The notes: generated by a model from the sequence alone, not told the origin. Shown: positions 21,151 through 32,499, numbered from the stretch's first letter. The stretch: DNA of 64,000 nt from Asterias amurensis (GCF_032118995.1 NC_092650.1:2790001-2854000); one strand, 5' to 3'. Program-made: numbers and translations.

Positions 21151-22461
21151 TTCTTTATCCCCGATGCAAATTTAACATCTATTACAGGTAGAGTTTGTTC
21201 TTTAGAGAACTGTATTGCTATATATTCTACTACCGGGGAGTAGATTTATATACGGCTAGGGTGTTGCGGCAAACCAAATAATGAGGTGTTGCGGTGCATT
21301 GTGTGAACCGTTTTAAATTCCTTAAATTCTTTTACTGCGCCTCATCAGGTTTGCTAGGCTGACAGTTTGAACGACTATTACGTAAGCAAGCTGATCTCTT
21401 AAGCTGAGAACAGACATTGCAAAACATAGAGGTATAAGAAGTTACCACTTTGAGATTATGACAAATTCCGATTGAGATATGCCTGTAATAAGAAGTAACA
21501 ACTTTGAGATCATGACCAATGCCCATCCCATGTCTCACGAGGCAATTTACGGGCAACCAGCTCCAGGCAATCTCCAAGAAGAAAAGGTATGCCCATTTTT
21601 TTTATACTATTATTGGTTTATTAAAAAAAAACAATCAAACAGGGCAGCCAGAGGCTGAATTGCGTTTAAAATGACAGAGCATAAGAAAATATATATACTA
21701 TTTTATAAAGTTAAAGAAAAACATTACGAAATGTAAAAATATTTATTTAAGTCTAATTACAAAATACAAGACATTCAAAGACTAAAATGCAAAACTACTT
21801 TCCACTAGGGAGGCATAACACCCTTCTTGCTACAAGAACGCTATTTTTTTTCTTTGTGGATCGTAAGCTGACTCGTGTGCTACCACAGTGGTCCTGTAGC
21901 ATGCACTGCATTTGTTTCCCTCAACGTTGCCTGCAAATGTTACCTCGTGTAACATGTTCCTTTAAGAAGTATCCAACTTGAGTCATAAGAATATAAATTT
22001 GGTTTGCGGTGACACCATGTGTGTATCTACTTGCCAGGTAGAGTTTGTTCTATATAGAACTGTCTTGCTTTATTCTACAACCGCGAAGTAAATTGTTCGG
22101 GTGTTCGGGAGACTTCTCAGTTCTGAAAAGAACTGTTCTGTCATAAGAAGTTACCACTTTTAGATCATTATTATAATGCAGAGTGAGATAGACACATCAC
22201 AACGTACAGTAGTTTAAACAATAAACTCACCCGAAATAATGTAGGCAGTGTGTATGCCCCAAAGTGGCACCACCAATGTGACAAGGGGAGGAACTGAGGA
22301 AAGAATATCTTTCTACTAACTGATGATCATCCATCTAAATCAAATAGAGTGTTTCCGCCAAACAGAAAACATCCCTTGAAATATTCTGTCCGAAATGTCA
22401 TATTTGATGAGAAGTAAATTAATCTACTTTCGCGTTAGGAGTTTATTGCTCAGTGAGAGTT
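21151..22461. other. Gene-free region downstream of the opsin
   Basis: No exon recognised. 21593-21785 looks like the reversed tail of a LINE (GGTTTATTAAAAAAAAACAA, GAGGCTGAATTGCG). Family K words CAGGTAGAGTTTGTTCT occur at 21187 and 22036, and CAGTTCTGAAAAGAACTG, a short palindrome, at 22119. Confidence 0.45.
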
Positions 22462-22654
22462 TTATTTATTACTTTTCTCGGCATCGATATGTAATGCAAA
22501 ATTTGTAATCAGTTTTTCACTATTTTCTCGTGACCCAGATGGCCGATCGATCTCAAACTTCTACAGGTTTGTCAGTTTATGTATATTACATAAAGTACTT
22601 ACACTGCCAGCAATTGTTTTGTTAGTAAAAAAAACAATTTTGTTATGTTCCTTT
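22462..22654. repeat. Dispersed repeat M, copy 2
   Basis: Matches 1-185 from GGCATCGAT to TATGTTCCTTT, with an 11-bp shortening near 22585. Confidence 0.6.
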
Positions 22655-23067
22655 AATATTATGAGACGAACACTTGCGAGGCCAGCTAAAAATAATTACG
22701 TCTGAGTAGAAATTCCATCAAAATGGAATTAATATTACCCTTCCGGGGACAAGTCGTAAACTGTTGTTCAAATTATTTATTTCTCACACTTTTTGTTTTG
22801 TGTAATACTTTTAAAGCGTGGTGTAATTTTATTATTTAATTGTGACATAAAATGTATTTTTGTAGGTATATATATTTACACAGCATATTTTGTTTTCAAA
22901 AACAGTTCTCAAGAACTGTGCACGGTGATTATTTTGACATTTTAATTTCAGTGACATTGTTAAGTTTAGGTAAATTTTCTTAAAACCTATTTTGGTAGGA
23001 TTTGAAACAAAGTAGGTATTTGAGCACGAAGAAAACAAAAATAGACAAAAAACATGGTGCGTGTAGC
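22655..23067. other. Gene-free stretch
   Basis: AT-rich, no feature recognised. Confidence 0.5.
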
Positions 23068-23359
23068 TTAAAGGCACTGGACACGATTGGTAATTACTCA
23101 AAATAATTGTTAGCCGCTAAGTAAAAACTTACTTGGTAAAAAAAAAATATTTGAATTTGATTTCGAGACGAAATCAAGAATCTAAAAGCACACAACTTCG
23201 TGTGACAAGGCTCTTTTTTTCTTCCATTATTATATCGCAACTTCGACGACCAATTGAGTTCAAATTTTCACAGGTTTGTTATTTTATGCATATGTTGAGA
23301 GATACACTAAGTGAGGAGACTGGTCTTTGACAATTACCAATAGTGTCCAGTGTCTTTAA
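23068..23359 (+). mobile_element. Family A MITE, internally deleted
   Basis: TTAA at both ends. Around 90 bp between ACTTACTTGGTAA and the central GATTTCGAGAC is replaced by an A-run. Confidence 0.85.
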
Positions 23360-23576
23360 AGGGTCACCCACCTCGCAATTTACAGGCAACCAGTTCCAGG
23401 CAATCTACAAGAACAGAATCCATTCACTTTTTTGAATCCCTTCTTTTCATTGGGGATTGAAAGACATTGTTTGAAAAATGACTCATGCGCTATCAAAGTG
23501 GCCAATGCAGCATGCACTACAGAACCTGGTTGCCTTCAAGTTGCCCGTACAAGTTACTTCGTGTGACAAGGCCCTA

Positions 23577-23755
23577 ATAGACCTTTACCACACTGTCACC
23601 ATCTTGGTCATGTTCCATGTTTCCAACAACAGTAATGAATGCTAACATTAATTTCGCATGGCACCAGACTATTATTTCGTCCAGCCTCAATTTGGTTACA
23701 ATGACTTGGAACGGAGTAAAATCAAGATGGCCACACCGTGATAAAGGTTTATACT
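23577..23755. mobile_element. Palindromic MITE (ATAGACCTTTACCACACTGT ends)
   Basis: Inverted arms TAGACCTTTACCACACTGTC and ATAAAGGTTTAT/ACACCGTG/CAAGATGGCC on the other side; the minus-strand open frame across it has no known domain and is read as repeat-derived. Confidence 0.6.
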
Positions 23756-23844
23756 CAGGTATCCAAAAGTCTAGATTTTTTTTCAAAACTGAACAATGAC
23801 CAAGTTAAAAACAAGTCGAATACACAAAGTAACGTAAACTCAGC

Positions 23845-24220
23845 TTAAAGGCGTGGACACCTTTGGTAATTGTCAATGAGAGTATTTTCACTTGGTGTAT
23901 CTCAACATATGCATAGGATAACAAACCTGTGAATATGCTGACTCAATTGGTCACGGTTGCAAGAGAATAAAGAAAGAAAAAACATCTTGCTGCAGAAATT
24001 AATGTGCTTTCTTCAGATGCATGATGAAATGGCGTCAAATTTAAGTTTTTAAATATTTAAGTGAGAAATGTACTTCTTTCTTAAAAACTACTCTACGTCA
24101 GAGGGAGCCGTTTCTCACAATGTTTTATACTATAAACAGCTCTCCATTGCTCGAATACCAAGTAAGTTTTTATGATAACAATTGTTTTGAGAACTTACCA
24201 GTAGTGTCCATTGCCTTTAG
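23845..24220 (-). mobile_element. Family A MITE flush with the galactosyltransferase stop codon
   Basis: TTAA at 23845-23848 and TTAG at 24217-24220 flank the copy; on the minus strand the TAG stop (24223-24221) is followed at once by CTAA and then the MITE end. The 3' UTR of the gene therefore begins with this element. Confidence 0.85.
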
Positions 24221-27200
24221 CTATAGACGTCTTATGTCTACTGATATGTTGGTATATAAGGTATGTAACTCAATGTGTGGTTTACTGTACCGGATGCTGT
24301 TCAAACCGTCTGTTTTGAAGCGACGACGGCTTTTTCTAAGATTTTCTCGACTGAACAAAGAAGAAGAAAAAAAGGAAAGAATTAGAAATCTGAAGTCTGG
24401 TTTATCTTTGAGTGAGATATTACCTCTTTCTCAAAAACTACGTTACTTCAGAGGGAGCCGTTGCTCACAATGTTGTATACTACCCACAAGCTCCTCGTCG
24501 TCGCGTTGCTCGTTAAGTATTTGTTTTATGAATATATATATTTTATTACCAAACGTTATTACCAAACGTGTCAGGTCCCTTTAAGTTTACTTCTTTCTGT
24601 CATAAGATAAATGAAATGAATGACTTACTTTTCGCTTTCTCCTGCTGAGTGGTTGGATGATCTGAAATGATTCTTTGTAATAGCTTTGTAGTGACCTGTC
24701 TGACCGCTGTAACGATTCGTTCTGAGCTGAGCAGTATTTAACCTTTGACCCAGGTCATCGTCTTCACAACACCACCCCCAGTAGACGTTACTTAATCCAT
24801 TTATCAGTCGGAATTGGGCTGATTTGAAACCAACCACCCCGCCAAAATACGACGAGTATGGTAGACTGCAAAATACATAGGAAAAAAAAGGTGTAGCTTC
24901 AATATTCATCTTTGTAAATGGCCGCAATACACAACTCGCTGAATAATTGTTTTGTGGCCTCCATGGGCTGGCAATAATTCACAACATCTGCCCTTTTTCA
25001 TCGTTGTTGTTTGTTGATGAATTGACTGAATACTAAACTCACCACACCAAGAGAAGTCGTTATAATGCAAGATCAAGCTATGAGGACACACAAAATGGCG
25101 GATGAACGCAATAGTCATAGGGTGCGTTCGTTTAGCTTCCCTGGGTCGACCCCGGTGTGTGGCGGTTTTTTTTCCAGGACGAACGTGGGTAATTATCTGC
25201 ACACGTTCATCCTGGAAAAACAAATACGCCACACACCGGGGCCGACCCGGGGAAGCTAAACGAACGCACCCATAGTATGAAACCTATTAGAGAAATTGTT
25301 TTACCTGTAATTTCGATTGTCAGCACCCGATACAAAGTGTCGAGGCATGTTGATGCATCCATAAGGATTGAATTCGCTTTGAGGTATTTGATCGACATCG
25401 TGGAAAACATAGCAGTCCCAATAAGAGAAATGTTGGGACTCAAGAAATCCGATGTTCATCAACATCCCACGATTGAACAGTAGATCATTCTCCTTTAAAA
25501 AAAAACAACAACAACAACAACAACAACAACAAAAACAACAACACAATTCTTTATTTGATTTGAGGCATTGCATGGTGAGGTATAGTTTGCGGTAGCACCA
25601 TCTACTTACCAGGTAGTTTGTGTTCTCTTGAGAACTTATATCGCGGACGGGGTACAAGCAGTTTTGTTCAATTATAGAAAATTATAGAAAATAAAACAAA
25701 ATCTCTTCTCGGACAATTCTCAGTTTGGCCGACATTGAATTCTAAAATTTAAAGACACAGGACACTATTGGTAATTGTCAAAGACCAGTCTTCTCACTTG
25801 GTGTATCTCAACATATGCATAAAATTAACAAACCTTTGAAAATTTGAGCTCAATTGGTCGTCGAAGTTGCGAGATAATAATGAAAGAAAAACACCCTTGT
25901 CACACGAAGTTGTGTACTGTCAGATGCTTGATTTCGAGACCTCAAATTCTAAACTTGAGGTAACGAAATCAAATGTGTGGAAAATTACTTCTTTCTCGAA
26001 AACTATGTTACTTCAGAGGGAGCCGTTTCTCACAATGTTTTATACTCTCTCCATCAACCTCTCCCCATTATTAGTTACCAAGTAAGGTTTTATGCTAATA
26101 ATTATTTTGAATAATTGCCAATACGCCTCTCTTAATATTTATGCATGAGGTACGTCACAATGCTAACTCAAAACGAGGTGATGGGCGCAGCCACTGCAAG
26201 TGATGGGAAACGTGCGCCCATAGCCTCATTTTGGGTAAGAATTTTGACGTCATGCATAAGTATTAAGAGAGGCGTAAAGTGCCCTTAATGGGAGAAAATT
26301 ACGATTTCTAAAAAACAGATAGTCAATATTAGTATAATACTTCGGGTAGCGTGCGGTTGATTTGCAAGGCGGACGGGACACTATTCATCCTTAAATTTAC
26401 GGCAATATTATTTTTTTAGGACGAACAGAGTTTCAAAAGATTATATGGAAAAATAATTACTTCTAAAAAGCTCCATAAATCTTCAGTTCAGTATTGATGA
26501 ATGAAAGAGGTCAAAATGTCTTTTCTAAATCAGGCTCTTCACAACCTTAAGACAATGTTTACCTGATTAACGATAAATATTCCGAACTCAAGTAGCTGCT
26601 TTTGAAGGAATGGTACCATGTATCGCAGAAATGTTGCCAATTGGGCGGTGCGATTCCGAAATGGGACGACAATAGCTACCTGTTAATGTAAAAAAAAAAA
26701 AAAAAAAGTTAAACTCCAAGCACGAATTCATATCTGAGATGTTAGTTGGTAAACTAAGAAGTTTGCTTTAAAAAAATGCATCCACGGTTTATTATCAAAT
26801 CACGAAATCAGTTCTGCTTTTTTAAATAGGTTTAAAACAAAAACCCTCAACAGTTTGAGACTGCGGCCAATCGAAACAAACTTTTTTGGCTCCGAATATC
26901 GGTGTCATCAGGAATCTATCCCACGGAGATTCTTAACCCAATAATTGAAAATGATTCCAATAATTGCGAAATTAACAATAGCTTCCAATTTAACTTGAAG
27001 AGGAAAGTGTCTTACCCTCCACCTTGATCTGCATTTTGCAGGTCGATAAATACCCCCTGGTATGTAAGTATAACCGCCATGTTGAACACCAAGAGACGCT
27101 AACCTCCCAAGTGTATGGTTGCTGTACTTGTCACCACCGATGTCTCCTTCTTTTAGAAGTTTATTTCCCATCGATACCGAATCTCGAATCTCTTGAAGGC

Positions 27201-29960
27201 GATTGCCGAACACGAAGTGTTCAACTTCATCCACTTCGATTGTTGTTGATAAGTCCATTTCCCTGTCGCTCTCTTGTGATTAATTAGAAATAGAATGATA
27301 TTAGTTAATTATTGGGGATCTTGAAGGGGGGTGACTGCTCTAAGGAAGCGTATTGCCACCATATAAATTTAAAAACTCTCTTGCTGTGTACTAATACGCG
27401 GTCACTTATCGTGAACATTTTTGTCACTCATTGTCCTTGATTTGGGTCTTGCTCGATTTCTTTCTGTTTTTATTTTAGGGTTTTATACCTCTTGCCTTGT
27501 GCGTGGTGTTTTGTGTTTTGTTTGTTTCCTATCACTATTGTTACATTTTACTGTTTTACTGTTATGTTAAACGTTTTTATCCATCCCGTTATTGGTTCTT
27601 GCACTGTTTGGATGCTGAATAAAAAATAAACTAAAAATAATAATAATAGTAATAATAAGTTTGGATTTTTCTTGCACGATAGCTGTCGATTAAAAAAGTT
27701 AATCAAACGGATTGTAATTAAAGGGATAATCATTTTTCAGATTAAAAAATGAGCCCCCCCCCCTCACCCAAACCGCCCACCTGGGCCCAATTTCGAAGAG
27801 CTGCTAAGCACAAAGATTTAGTAACAGGACATTTTTGCCTTGACAAAAACAGAATTACCAACCAAAAATTTGCACGTGATTTTGCACAGCTAAATACCAG
27901 TATAACAAGCAATGCAACAAATGGAAATTTTGGTTGATAATCCTGTTTTTATCAAAGAAGAAATGTCATGCTAAACAAATTTTTGTGCTTAGCAGCTCGA
28001 TGAAACTGGGCCCTGGTCCGAGTAAAGGGTAGGGAACATGTATTGGTCACTACTGAACCCGCTAACGATAAAACAAAACAAACTTACCGAGATTTGGAAT
28101 GTTTTGTAACTCCGGGCAAGCATTTTCCGGCTTTTGGTGAGGATTCTTAACCACTTGAGTAAGTCCTGATTCTTGGTGATAATGTTTGAAAAAGAAGGAA
28201 ATGTTAACAATGTCAATTGTACCTCCATAAGCAAATGAAGTATTGAATCTGCACACACTTGAAAAGTGCTGTAGGTTCATCTGTTGTCAGATTTTGAAGG
28301 TCCCGATACTTGGTGATAATTTAAGGAGAAGAAGGAAAATAATGAAATTGCATCTTAATGAAATTACATCTCATGATATGAAGTATTTACAGAATGCACA
28401 ATTTAATGGCCGTGGACACTATTGGTAATTACTCAAAGCAATTATTAGCATAAAAACTTACTTGGTGACGAGTAATGGGGAGAGGTTTATACTATAAAAC
28501 ATTGTGAGAATTGGCTTCCTCTGATGAAGTAACGTAGTTTTCAAGAAGTAAGTAATTTTCCACGAATCTGGAATTTCAGGTCATGAAATCTAAGCATCTG
28601 GAAGCACACAACTTCGTGTGATCAGGGTGTTTTTTCTTTCATTATATTCTCGCAACTTCGACGGCCATTGAGCTCAAATTTTTACAGGTTTGTTATTTTG
28701 TGCATTATGTTGAGATACAGCAAATGAGAAGACTGGTCTTTGACAATTAACAATAGTGTCCACTGTCTTTAAGAGTCCCATATTTATGTTCGCCTGTTCT
28801 CGACAACGAACCTCTATGGGGTTTCAATAAGTGGACCCAAATATTATATGATTTTGAACCATTATGAGAAGGTCCCGATACTTGGTGATATGAAAAGAAG
28901 GGAGAATTTTAAAATTGCATCTCCAAAATAGGTTCACCTCTTCTCAAAAACGAACGTCGGCTTTTATATAGCACCTTATATAAACCAATAAAAGGACGTT
29001 CCTGTAAGTTTGGGACTATTGGTTTTATGAGACCTAGTCCTTTTACATAACACCATGTAATGTTCACAAGGTGATACGGTGCATACAGCAGCAACAGCCA
29101 GGAGCACCGGGGCGAACCCCTTCTCTCTTCGATAAGTGCACTGGGTTCTTCGTGCGTTACACAACATACAGGACCAACGGCTTTACGTCCCGTCCGAAGG
29201 ACAAAGCAGTAGTTAGGTGTCTTGCTTAAAAGGACACAAGATGTCAGGACTGGGACTCGAACCCACACTCTGCTCAGAAACGCCAGAATTTGAATTCGGT
29301 GCTCTTGAAGCCATTGTACACTTTCGGTAAACAGTATTGTCCAAAGGCCCACACTTCTTGTATCACAACTTATTTATAAAATAACAAACCTGTGAAAATT
29401 TAGGCCCAGTCGGTCATCGGAGTCAGAAGAAAATAACGGGAAAACCCACCCTTGTTTCCGCACGTTTCGCCGTGTCATGACACGTGTTTACTATAAATCC
29501 GTAATTCTCGTTGTCGAGAATTGATAATTGTTTTATAAAGCTTTTCATGGAACAATATTTCAAGAGAAATATTTCACCATATACCTTCTATAAACCCTGT
29601 AAGTTATTTGTAAATCTGTGAACTTTTATTTTTTTTGTTCTGTTCCGAAAGTGTATAATGGCTTTAATCACTCGGCCTCGACACTTCCAGATGGGCAAAC
29701 AAATTGACCATGAAAATAATTCCTTCGTGGTTTGACAGTAGGCGGCTATGCCTAGAAAGGTATACACCCACTGATCAACTTTATGGCAACAGGTTATACG
29801 TACCTGTCAACACTCCCTCGGATCGGAGTGAGTTCGAAGAGACCGTCACAGTCCTTCCAATTACCACAGCTTCACGTAAATGCAGAACTCTCATACAAAT
29901 CAACGTACAAACAACCCCAAGAAGTAAACAACCGAACATGATCTTTCGGACAACAAGCAT
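24221..29960 (-). CDS. Beta-1,4-galactosyltransferase-like enzyme, complete
   Basis: A Golgi type II membrane enzyme expected to transfer galactose (or GalNAc) from the UDP-sugar to terminal GlcNAc. Minus-strand exons: 29960-29804, 28171-28088, 27272-27016, 26679-26563, 25492-25305, 24865-24629, 24350-24221; all borders GT-AG and phases close to 389 aa. In order: short cytosolic tail MLVVRK, TM anchor about residues 7-25, stem, CPELQNIPNL, GGYTYIPGGIYRPAKC, VAIVVPFRNR, FNRGMLMNIGF, metal-binding DVD (237-239), YFGGV (Y274), WGWCCEDDD (297-305), and DGLNSIRY near the end. The family norm, as I know it, is WGWGGEDDD; both glycines are cysteines here. The Met and His that complete the metal site after the EDDD loop are not evident (GHYKAITKNH). 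Tyr before FGG is the residue linked to galactose rather than GalNAc preference. Exon 2 is the least certain part. Three family A copies (one interrupted by a family B element), an F, a D, an L element and a SINE fill the introns. Confidence 0.85.
24405..24584 (-). mobile_element. Family A MITE, right part, divergent subfamily
   Basis: From TTTGAGTGAGATATTACC to ACCAAACGTGTCAGGTCCCTTTAA. In the last galactosyltransferase intron. Confidence 0.75.
25120..25272. mobile_element. Family F palindromic MITE, copy 3
   Basis: GGGTGCGTTCGTTTAGCTTC at both ends in inverted orientation, nearly identical to 12737-12892. Lies 32 bp from galactosyltransferase exon 5. Confidence 0.85.
25497..25545. repeat. 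(AAC)n microsatellite
   Basis: Starts directly at the acceptor side of galactosyltransferase exon 5. On the minus strand it is a T/G-rich tract in polypyrimidine position. The cysteine-rich open frame across it is not coding. Confidence 0.9.
25749..26288 (-). mobile_element. Family A MITE interrupted by a family B element
   Basis: TTAA at both ends (25749-25752, 26285-26288). The right end is split at GCCAATA; AAGTGCCCTTAA resumes after the B element. Confidence 0.85.
26122..26276. mobile_element. Family B MITE (TA target), copy 2
   Basis: CGCCTCTCTTAATA ... TATTAAGAGAGGCG between TA and TA. Removing it restores the family A end ACCAATAGTG-like sequence, so TA is the duplicated target. Confidence 0.85.
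27780..28015. mobile_element. Family D palindromic MITE
   Basis: GGGCCCAATTTCGAAGAGCTG and its inverted partner CAGCTCGATGAAACTGGGCCC, with the paired inner words AGCACAAAGATTT and AATTTTTGTGCTTAGC. In a galactosyltransferase intron. Confidence 0.8.
28403..28772 (+). mobile_element. Family A MITE, full length
   Basis: TTAA at both ends; the central palindrome is partly eroded. Galactosyltransferase intron 1. Confidence 0.85.
28965..29692 (-). mobile_element. tRNA-SINE interrupted by element L
   Basis: Body words GGGGCGAACCCCTTCTC, ATAAGTGCACTGGGTTC and GGGACTCGAACCCACACTCTG read on the minus strand. The tRNA head is cut at GGTGCTCTTGA and resumes at 29664 as TTAATCACTCGGCCTCGACA. Confidence 0.85.
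29305..29667 (-). mobile_element. Element L, TTAA-flanked MITE inside the SINE
   Basis: Ends AGCCATTGTACACTTTCGG and CCGAAAGTGTATAATGGCT. Flanked by TTGA (left, presumably drifted from TTAA) and TTAA (right). Its interior keeps family A words (AATAACAAACCTGTGAAAAT), so L is a distant relative of A. Confidence 0.8.
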
Positions 29961-31223
29961 TTTGGTGCTGGTAAACTGGTTCTGAATATAACCATGTCCG
30001 TACACCAGGAGTGATTATGATTTGATATAAAATCGTACTTGTATTATGTCAAGACTCAAAAGTAGGTTGTGGGTGTTGGTGTGGAACATGTCCTAATTAC
30101 TCTCCCTGCAGAGCTCCCTCTTCGCATATGAAAGTTATACAACCCATGAGAACTGATGGATTAGTCTCATGAGTTCAGACTGAGGCAGTCTAACCCCGGG
30201 GTCAAGGTGGCAACATGTGTGCTCCCTGACCTTGTTTCCTGTCAGGAAATGCACGTTTTGGGAATGGATGGAGGACAGAGGTCGACATATTTATGTCCGA
30301 CCACAAGTCCTTTCATGGTCCCATGGCAACTTTTGAATTAAGTAAACTTAAAAGTGAATATATATTATTTATTTTTGTTTATTTATTTATTTATTATTCA
30401 TTTCACGATCTTTATACAGGATAAATTCCATATTTAAAAACTTTTAACTTTAAAGAGCTTTTTTAATTCCTGTTCACAAGGTGCAATTCTTGTTAACTGT
30501 CAGCCATGTGTCTTTGGTAGGAAGTGGACACCATTTGGTATTACTCAAAATAATTCACTAGCGTAAAAAACTTACTTGGCACACAACTCATCCTTCCATT
30601 ATTATCTCGCAACTTCGACCTCCAGTTGAGTTCAAACTTTCAAAAGCTTGTTATTTTGTGTGTATGTTGAGATACACCGACCAAGTGAGAAGACTGATCT
30701 TAGACCAATAGTGCCCAGTAACCAAAAGTGTCCAGTATAATAAAAAATTATGATTTTTTTTTCCAACCGCCGCAGTATTTTGAAGTGAAATTTCTCAAAA
30801 ATTGCGTTATATGCCTACTCTGCAAAGCTGCATGCTGTACTTCTGTTGCCAATGAATTTTTCATTGCCAATAATTTCCACAGTCATTACTAGAAACGTAT
30901 GCAGATCCTTAACGGATGTTTTACGGATGGTTGGGACGTGCTGCTGGAGGTCCCGTGTGTTGTGCAACGCGCGTAAACAAGTCCAATTGCACACAGCATA
31001 TCGGTGGGAGAACGGTTTTGCCTTAGACGTGTGGACAAGTCGTTAATGGTTCCACGCGGTGAGATAGTCGAGTTAATGCGATGGTGGCGAGATCACTGCT
31101 CTCGCGCGAACTGCTGGTTGCAGACTTCTACTTTCCATTAAATGGGACCGTAATCGTGACAGCAGTAGTACGATACCGCGGGAATCGCGGGGAGAGTCGG
31201 AACGCTATCACCGCGACAGACAT
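29961..31223. other. Upstream of the galactosyltransferase; no gene recognised
   Basis: Should contain the promoter of the minus-strand gene, but no core element can be pointed to. 30347-30440 has a (TTTA)n tail-like run and 30520-30741 is a badly eroded family A copy (GAAGTGGACACCATTTGG, AATTCACTAGCGTAAAAA). 30880-31200 is CpG-richer. Confidence 0.45.
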
Positions 31224-31770
31224 TTAAAGTCACCTGGAAGTGGTATTTTTTCAAAATAAAGCTTTTGTCACTTATATATGTGTTTTGATGAGTGGAATGT
31301 GAATAAACAGTTAACTAAGGTTTAAAAAAAAAATCAGTTCTTATGTTATTTATGTTACAAATTTTTATGAGTAGACCCCGACCCGAGAGGGCGCTGTTCG
31401 TGACGTCAATCGAGGCAGACTTTGCCTGTAATGCGTAGAATACACAATTGCAAAGTACATTTTTTTCCGGCAATTGCCGACCAGGTTTATTGCTGCTGAA
31501 TGCAGAAAAAAAACACTTTTTGAAATGTACCAACTCACGACTTGGACGTACTATACTTTGCACGTGTGTTTACTATACGCATTGCAGGCAAAGTCTGCCT
31601 CGATTGACGTCACAAAAGGGGTAGGCGGAGTCAGCCCCCTAAACAACTTTATATATTTTTTAAACATATAAATCGTGACAAACAATTACTAAAAAAATGT
31701 TTTATTGTTCGTAAGCATATACTCTTATGTTTGAAAGAAAAAAAATATATATATTTCCAGGTGACTTTAA
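31224..31770. mobile_element. Element I, TTAA-flanked palindromic MITE
   Basis: Between TTAA 31224-31227 and TTAA 31767-31770 with ends AGTCACCTGGAA and TTCCAGGTGACT. An inner pair of 38-bp inverted arms, GACGTCAATCGAGGCAGACT and AGTCTGCCTCGATTGACGTC, surrounds a TTTGAAATGTACC centre. Confidence 0.8.
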
Positions 31771-32363
31771 CGACTTGTTCACAAGTCTAGGTTTGCCCCG
31801 GTTTCGCATGCAATTTTGTCCTCTATGCAATACTATCCGGAGGACATTATTGCACATTTACATATGCAGTTGTGTCCGCCAACGTGCATATAAATTAAAC
31901 TTGCAGTAAATTAAACGTCCTTGGTCGACGCCGGAACACGTTCGCCAAGTGCATGTCATGAATGACATGGGAAATGTTCGGCCGTTGGGTATTCGCTGCA
32001 ATCATAAAATACGTGAATGTTCATGCTGCATATAGGTTCATTGCATGCACGCTCGCTTACGCGTGCACAATTAACAAGTGTACAGTAATGTCCGCCGGAC
32101 GGTTTTTGCATAGCCCCGGACACGAATGCATGTGCAAAAGTGTCTGGAGCGGACGGTATTGCATGGCAGACATAATTGCATCTGACACCGGTGTTCCTGG
32201 TTTTGAACACCTTGTAAACCATTACCAAAAGATCAACTCATAAAATAGTAAGATCTTGCAGGAAAAATCGATGTGCCTTGAGCATCACTGAGTGATAAGC
32301 AGCCACAATTATTGATATTATTAAACAGAAAATGAAGTAGAAAATATGATATGAAATAGTTGT
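31771..32363. other. Gene-free stretch
   Basis: No exon or repeat recognised. Several GCATG(C/T)-containing words (32030-32150) give it an unusual texture, but no function is evident. Confidence 0.45.
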
Positions 32364-32423
32364 AAAAAAAATTGATGAAGCGCTTCCGATTTTGCAATGT
32401 CATCCTTGACGCAGGGGCACATT

Positions 32424-32456
<33 letters not shown>

Positions 32457-32476
32457 GTGTGTCGCCGAAGCTACAC
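32364..32476 (-). ncRNA. U6 snRNA-like sequence (diverged copy or pseudogene)
   Basis: U6 RNA is the catalytic core RNA of the spliceosome. On the minus strand the 33 nt from ATACTAAAATTGG to ACAGAGAAGATTAG agree fully with metazoan U6, including ACAGAGA. The 5' hairpin is kept through paired change (GTGT...ACAC around GCTTCGGC), and a run of T ends the sequence, as for RNA polymerase III. Against function: AGC after the ACAGAGA box is AGA, the internal stem-loop has an extra base (GCGTCAAGG), and the 3' part differs at several places. A TATA-like box sits at the proper distance upstream, which a reverse-transcribed pseudogene would lack. Confidence 0.75.
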
Positions 32477-32499
32477 AATCTGTCAAGTGTTATGTTTCG

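Noticed and set aside
23574-23786. 70-aa minus-strand open frame as the last galactosyltransferase exon
   Set aside because: A palindromic repeat; the real last exon, with the family C-terminus DGLNSIRY, is at 24221-24350.
25301-25657. Cys-rich N-terminal extension of a galactosyltransferase exon
   Set aside because: It is the (AAC)n intron tract read through the acceptor site at 25492/25493; the family homology begins at the exon border.
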